Shown here piece by piece: positions 61,038-64,000 of a DNA stretch of 64,000 nt. A program made the position numbers and the translations under genes. The stretch spans positions 3,286,001 to 3,350,000 of the forward strand of contig NZ_CP043046.1 in assembly GCF_008119665.1 (NCBI RefSeq). Reading direction: 5' to 3'. The stretch comes from Pigmentiphaga aceris. Lineage in GTDB: Bacteria > Pseudomonadota > Gammaproteobacteria > Burkholderiales > Burkholderiaceae_B. Numbering within the stretch: position 1 is the first letter of the stretch; every line of letters begins with the position of its first letter. The notes beneath the pieces are model-generated. The model searched no databases. It was not told the DNA's origin and was given only the letters and a program-made list of their open reading frames with translations.

Positions 61038-63497
61038 ATGACGTTGTCGTCTACCAAACCAGGCGGCATCGGTCGCTGGCTATTTGCACTCATCGCGCTC
61101 GTTGTGGCCGCTTTTGGCCTTGGCATGCTGGTGCTGGGCGGCAAGCTGGTAGTTGCGGGCGGCACCTGGTATTACGCCATTGCGGGTGCCGCGTTTGTGG
61201 TGGCCGGCGCACTGCTCGCGGCCCTGCGCCGCACTGGCGTGCTGCTGTTTGGCGTCACGGGCGCGGCCACCTTGATTTGGGCAACGGCTGAAGTCGGTTT
61301 CGACGGCTGGGCGCTGATTCCCCGGCTGGCATGGTTGTCGCTCCTGGGCTTGATGCTGTTCGCCTTCTGGCCAGTCGCCAGGCACGGCATGCGCGGCTTC
61401 AGCAAACCGGTGTATCTGGTCAGCATGGGCGTGCTGCCGTTGACCATGCTGGGTTCGATCGTGGTGCCGCTGTTCAACTCGCCCCATGTCGAATTGGCAA
61501 GCACCAAACTGGCCAGGGACCGCCCTGCTGTCGCCTTCAGCCGGCTGACCGTTGAATCGCCAGACGGCAACGTGGCCGCCAACCACGACGCCAGCAACTG
61601 GACGTCTTACGGCGGCTCGAACCTGTCGAACAAATACAGCCCGTCGGCCCAGATCACCCCGGCCAACGTGAGCCAACTGGAAGAAGCCTGGCACTTCCAC
61701 ACGGGCGACCTGAAGCCTGCCGATGCCAAGTTTGCGTACGCGTTTCAGAACACGCCCTTGAAGGTCAAGGATACGGTGTATGTGTGTACGCCCAGCCAGA
61801 TCGTGATTGCGCTGGATGCGGCCAAGGGCACGGAAAAATGGCGGTTCGACCCGCAGACCAGCCGCGAGGCCATGAGCAGGATCGCCGCCAGCACCTGTCG
61901 TGGCGTGGCCTACTTCGAGGCCAAGATGCCGGTTACCGAGTGCCCGACCCGCATCGTCTGGCCGATGGTCGACGGCCGGGTCGGTGCTATCGATGCAGCA
62001 ACCGGCAAGCTGTGCACTGGCTTCGGCACCAACGGCTATCTGGACTTGAACGACGGCACGGGCAACACCTTCCCGGGCTTTGTAGCCCCCACCTCGCCCC
62101 CGCTGATCATGCGCGGCACGGTCATCATTGGCACTGGCCAAGTACGCGACGGCACGGAACGCGACGCGCCGTCGGGCGTGGTGCGCGGCTACGACGCCAT
62201 CACGGGTGCCCAACGCTGGGCCTGGGACCTGGGTAATCCGGGCGTAAGCACCCCACCCAAAGCAGGCGAGGTCTACACCCGCAGCACGCCAAACGTATGG
62301 TCGCTGCTGGCAGGCGACGACGAACTTGGCCTGGTCTATCTGCCTACAGGCAACCCGGCCAGCGATTTCTACGGCGCCGACCGCACCAAGCTTGAAGACG
62401 AATACACCGCAGCATTGGTCGCGCTGGATGCCAGCACTGGCGAAGAACGCTGGCACTTCCGCACGGTCAACCACGATCTGTGGGACTTCGATCTGAGCCC
62501 ACAACCCAATCTGGTCGACTTCCCCACGGCAGAAGGCACACGTCCGGCCGTGGTTCAAGCCACCAAAAGCGGGCAGATTTACGTGCTGGACCGCGCCACT
62601 GGCGAGCCCATCATGCCGGTGGTGGAAATGCCCGTGCCCCAAGGCACCGACACCCCTGACTGGGTAGCCAAGACCCAGCCACTGTCGCCCGGCATGCCCA
62701 ACACCGTTGGCCCGCCAAGCAAAGCCATGGAAGTGCTGGACGAAACGGCGGCGTGGGGCATCACGCCCTTCGACCAGTTGATCTGCCGCATTCAGTTCAA
62801 ACAACTGCGTTATGACGGCCCTTACACACCGCCTACGTTGAAAGGGTCGCTGGCCTACGCAGGCAACCACGGCGGTGTGAATTGGGGCGGCGTATCGATC
62901 GACCCCGTGCGCGGCCTGATGCTGATGAACAGCAATCGCCTGCCCTACACCGAGCAACTGTTCACCCGCGAAAAAATGGACGAGCTGGGCGTGGTGTCGA
63001 TCTTCCGTGGCAAAAGCCAGGTGTCGGGCTACATGCCGCAGAAAGGATCGGCTTACGGTGCGCGCAAGGAGCCGTGGATGTCGCCGCTGAACACGCCGTG
63101 CATTGCACCGCCGTGGGGCTACATGTCGGCCACCGACCTGCGCACCCAGGAAGTGATCTGGAGTCGCCCGCTAGGCACCGGCTACGACTCCGGCCCGCTG
63201 GGTGTTCCATCGCGCGTGAAGCTGGAAATGGGCACGCCGAACAACAGCGGTTCCTTGGCCACCGCAGGCGGCATGACCTTCGTCGGTGCGGCGCTGGACC
63301 AGTTCCTGCGCGGCTACAACTCGGAAACCGGTGAACTGCTGTGGGAAGTCCGCCTGCCGGCTGGCGCGCAGGCCAATCCGATGAGCTATGAGATCGATGG
63401 TCGCCAGTACATCGTGGCAGCCGTGGGTGGCCATCAGCGCATGGATACGAAGCTGGGCGACAGCGTGATTGCGTGGGCGCTGCCGAAGAGGAACTGA
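61038..63497 (+). CDS. gcd: Membrane-bound PQQ-dependent dehydrogenase, glucose/quinate/shikimate family
   Basis: An 819-residue quinoprotein that oxidises glucose (or a related polyol or acid) in the periplasm and passes electrons to ubiquinone. About five N-terminal helices span residues 12-150, followed by the eight-bladed PQQ propeller: WTSYGGSNLSNKYSPSAQIT, STCRGVAYFEA, FRTVNHDLWDFDLSPQPNLV and GGVNWGGVSIDPVRGLMLM. The start at 61038 follows CAGG; a much longer in-frame reading from 60309 runs through the HD gene in another frame and is not real. No PQQ synthesis genes are in the window. Confidence 0.9.
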   Translation: MTLSSTKPGGIGRWLFALIALVVAAFGLGMLVLGGKLVVAGGTWYYAIAGAAFVVAGALLAALRRTGVLLFGVTGAATLIWATAEVGFDGWALIPRLAWLSLLGLMLFAFWPVARHGMRGFSKPVYLVSMGVLPLTMLGSIVVPLFNSPHVELASTKLARDRPAVAFSRLTVESPDGNVAANHDASNWTSYGGSNLSNKYSPSAQITPANVSQLEEAWHFHTGDLKPADAKFAYAFQNTPLKVKDTVYVCTPSQIVIALDAAKGTEKWRFDPQTSREAMSRIAASTCRGVAYFEAKMPVTECPTRIVWPMVDGRVGAIDAATGKLCTGFGTNGYLDLNDGTGNTFPGFVAPTSPPLIMRGTVIIGTGQVRDGTERDAPSGVVRGYDAITGAQRWAWDLGNPGVSTPPKAGEVYTRSTPNVWSLLAGDDELGLVYLPTGNPASDFYGADRTKLEDEYTAALVALDASTGEERWHFRTVNHDLWDFDLSPQPNLVDFPTAEGTRPAVVQATKSGQIYVLDRATGEPIMPVVEMPVPQGTDTPDWVAKTQPLSPGMPNTVGPPSKAMEVLDETAAWGITPFDQLICRIQFKQLRYDGPYTPPTLKGSLAYAGNHGGVNWGGVSIDPVRGLMLMNSNRLPYTEQLFTREKMDELGVVSIFRGKSQVSGYMPQKGSAYGARKEPWMSPLNTPCIAPPWGYMSATDLRTQEVIWSRPLGTGYDSGPLGVPSRVKLEMGTPNNSGSLATAGGMTFVGAALDQFLRGYNSETGELLWEVRLPAGAQANPMSYEIDGRQYIVAAVGGHQRMDTKLGDSVIAWALPKRN

Positions 63498-63810
63498 TGG
63501 TGATTCGGGGTGTAAACCGGTGAAAACCTTCCGCTCGTGGCAAATAACCGGCTTATACGGCTGCGCCACCTTTTTCGCAGTCGGCGTCTCGTACACTGTC
63601 GCAAAGTTCGGCACCGTAGTTCGCTAGCTTGAAGGCCGCGATTGATTCCCTCATCAATCTGGCAGTTTGCCTGCGTGCTTGCCGCGACGCCCTTGGTCAA
63701 GGACATAGCAAAAGGGGCTGCACGCTCCCCGACACTTGAACTCCGCTGGTTGAAAAAGGTGGTCTGAACATGGTCGGGCAGCTCGCACGGCCACGCATCG
63801 TCAATGTGAA
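63498..63810. other. Intergenic region
   Basis: About 310 bases after the quinoprotein gene. I see no convincing terminator, RNA or complete gene. A minus-strand frame from about 63708 (MSLTKGVAASTQANCQIDEG) resembles no family I know and runs into the quinoprotein gene. Confidence 0.4.
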
Positions 63811-64000
63811 ATGAACCTTCTTCGACGCAATCTGATTCTTTCCGGTTTCTCCGGGCTCGCCCTTTCCGCCTGCGCAACCAACCTGAGCAAGTACGGTGCG
63901 ACACCAGTGGCAGAAGTCGCCACAGATGCAGGCATTTGTCATGCAAGCTACGTCACCCTGAAGGCCGGTGTGCCGGCATCGCCTGTTGTCCTTCAGGGTT
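63811..64000 (+). CDS. Putative lipoprotein (3' end outside window)
   Basis: The first 63 codons of a gene cut by the right edge, starting MNLLRRNLILSGFSGLALSA with a Cys at residue 21, a lipoprotein signal with lipobox LSAC. The visible mature part (ATNLSKYGATPVAEVATD, HASYVTLKAGVPASPVVLQG) somewhat resembles the start of beta-lactamase-type serine hydrolases, but too little is present to assign a family. Confidence 0.65.
   Translation, partial: MNLLRRNLILSGFSGLALSACATNLSKYGATPVAEVATDAGICHASYVTLKAGVPASPVVLQG

Noticed and set aside
61080..62957. 625-codon open frame antisense to the quinoprotein dehydrogenase
   Set aside because: The plus strand has an unmistakable PQQ dehydrogenase with full motifs; the antisense frame is open because of high-GC codon bias and shows no domain.

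Overview
The window looks like chromosomal DNA of a Burkholderiales betaproteobacterium, most likely Alcaligenaceae (Bordetella/Achromobacter type). The reasons are a Bug-family tricarboxylate receptor, a Bordetella-style haem cluster (receptor-S-T-U-V), FabV, many LysR regulators beside short operons, high-GC codon use and long spurious antisense frames. I saw no rRNA, tRNA, CRISPR array or intact insertion sequence. The taxon is an inference; no search was run.

Layout. (1) 1-2820: 3' part of a very large protein, cut by the left edge, with an ADP-ribosyltransferase/DUF3626-like middle and a C-terminal HD-type phosphohydrolase/phosphodiesterase domain. It is a candidate secreted effector and the least explained gene here. 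(2) 2892-11464: a LacI regulator divergent from a tightly coupled catabolic operon: Gfo/Idh/MocA dehydrogenase, TIM-barrel isomerase, DUF4432 epimerase-like protein, SDR, CaiB-type CoA-transferase, a solute-binding-like protein without signal peptide, and a crotonase. A Bug receptor follows on the other strand. Four copies of TTGATGT/ACATCAA sit in the divergent promoter region. (3) 13012-15367: SulP transporter and class II glutamine amidotransferase. (4) 15691-22880: haem acquisition (TonB receptor, HemS-like factor, T/U/V ABC transporter, ChaN lipoprotein) behind a possible Fur box, followed by a ClC protein with fluoride-antiporter-like motifs. (5) 24129-25242: about 1.1 kb without a gene, filled by two diverged inverted copies of a ~0.5 kb repeat. 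(6) 25243-38111: DUF4303/HEAT protein, malate synthase with divergent LysR, AdhP, two tandem near-identical acyl-CoA hydrolase/CoA-transferase genes with divergent LysR, FabV, a RidA-family protein and a third LysR.

(7) 38235-41269: an ECF sigma/FecR pair with no adjacent receptor, and a membrane diguanylate cyclase. (8) 41484-48356: a complete Liv ABC transporter (livG-H-M-K-F) running into an acyl-CoA synthetase, which suggests import and CoA activation of an organic acid. (9) 49282-56834: a Tat-exported peptide-type binding protein, two permeases, two ATPases and a gamma-glutamyltransferase-family enzyme, suggesting uptake and cleavage of gamma-glutamyl compounds. (10) 56884-59982: a DUF1852 protein and a MetE-core protein, matching the MesX/MesD folate-independent methionine synthase, with a divergent MetR-like regulator. 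(11) 60125-64000: a small HD hydrolase, a PQQ glucose dehydrogenase-type enzyme and the start of a lipoprotein gene cut by the right edge.

Functionally the segment is an accessory-metabolism region: iron/haem, carboxylate and CoA-ester catabolism, peptide scavenging, methionine synthesis and periplasmic sugar oxidation, each unit with a local regulator. The strongest leads for something undescribed are the edge protein at 1-2820, the mixed sugar/CoA operon at 4195-11464 and the inverted repeats at 24.1-25.2 kb.
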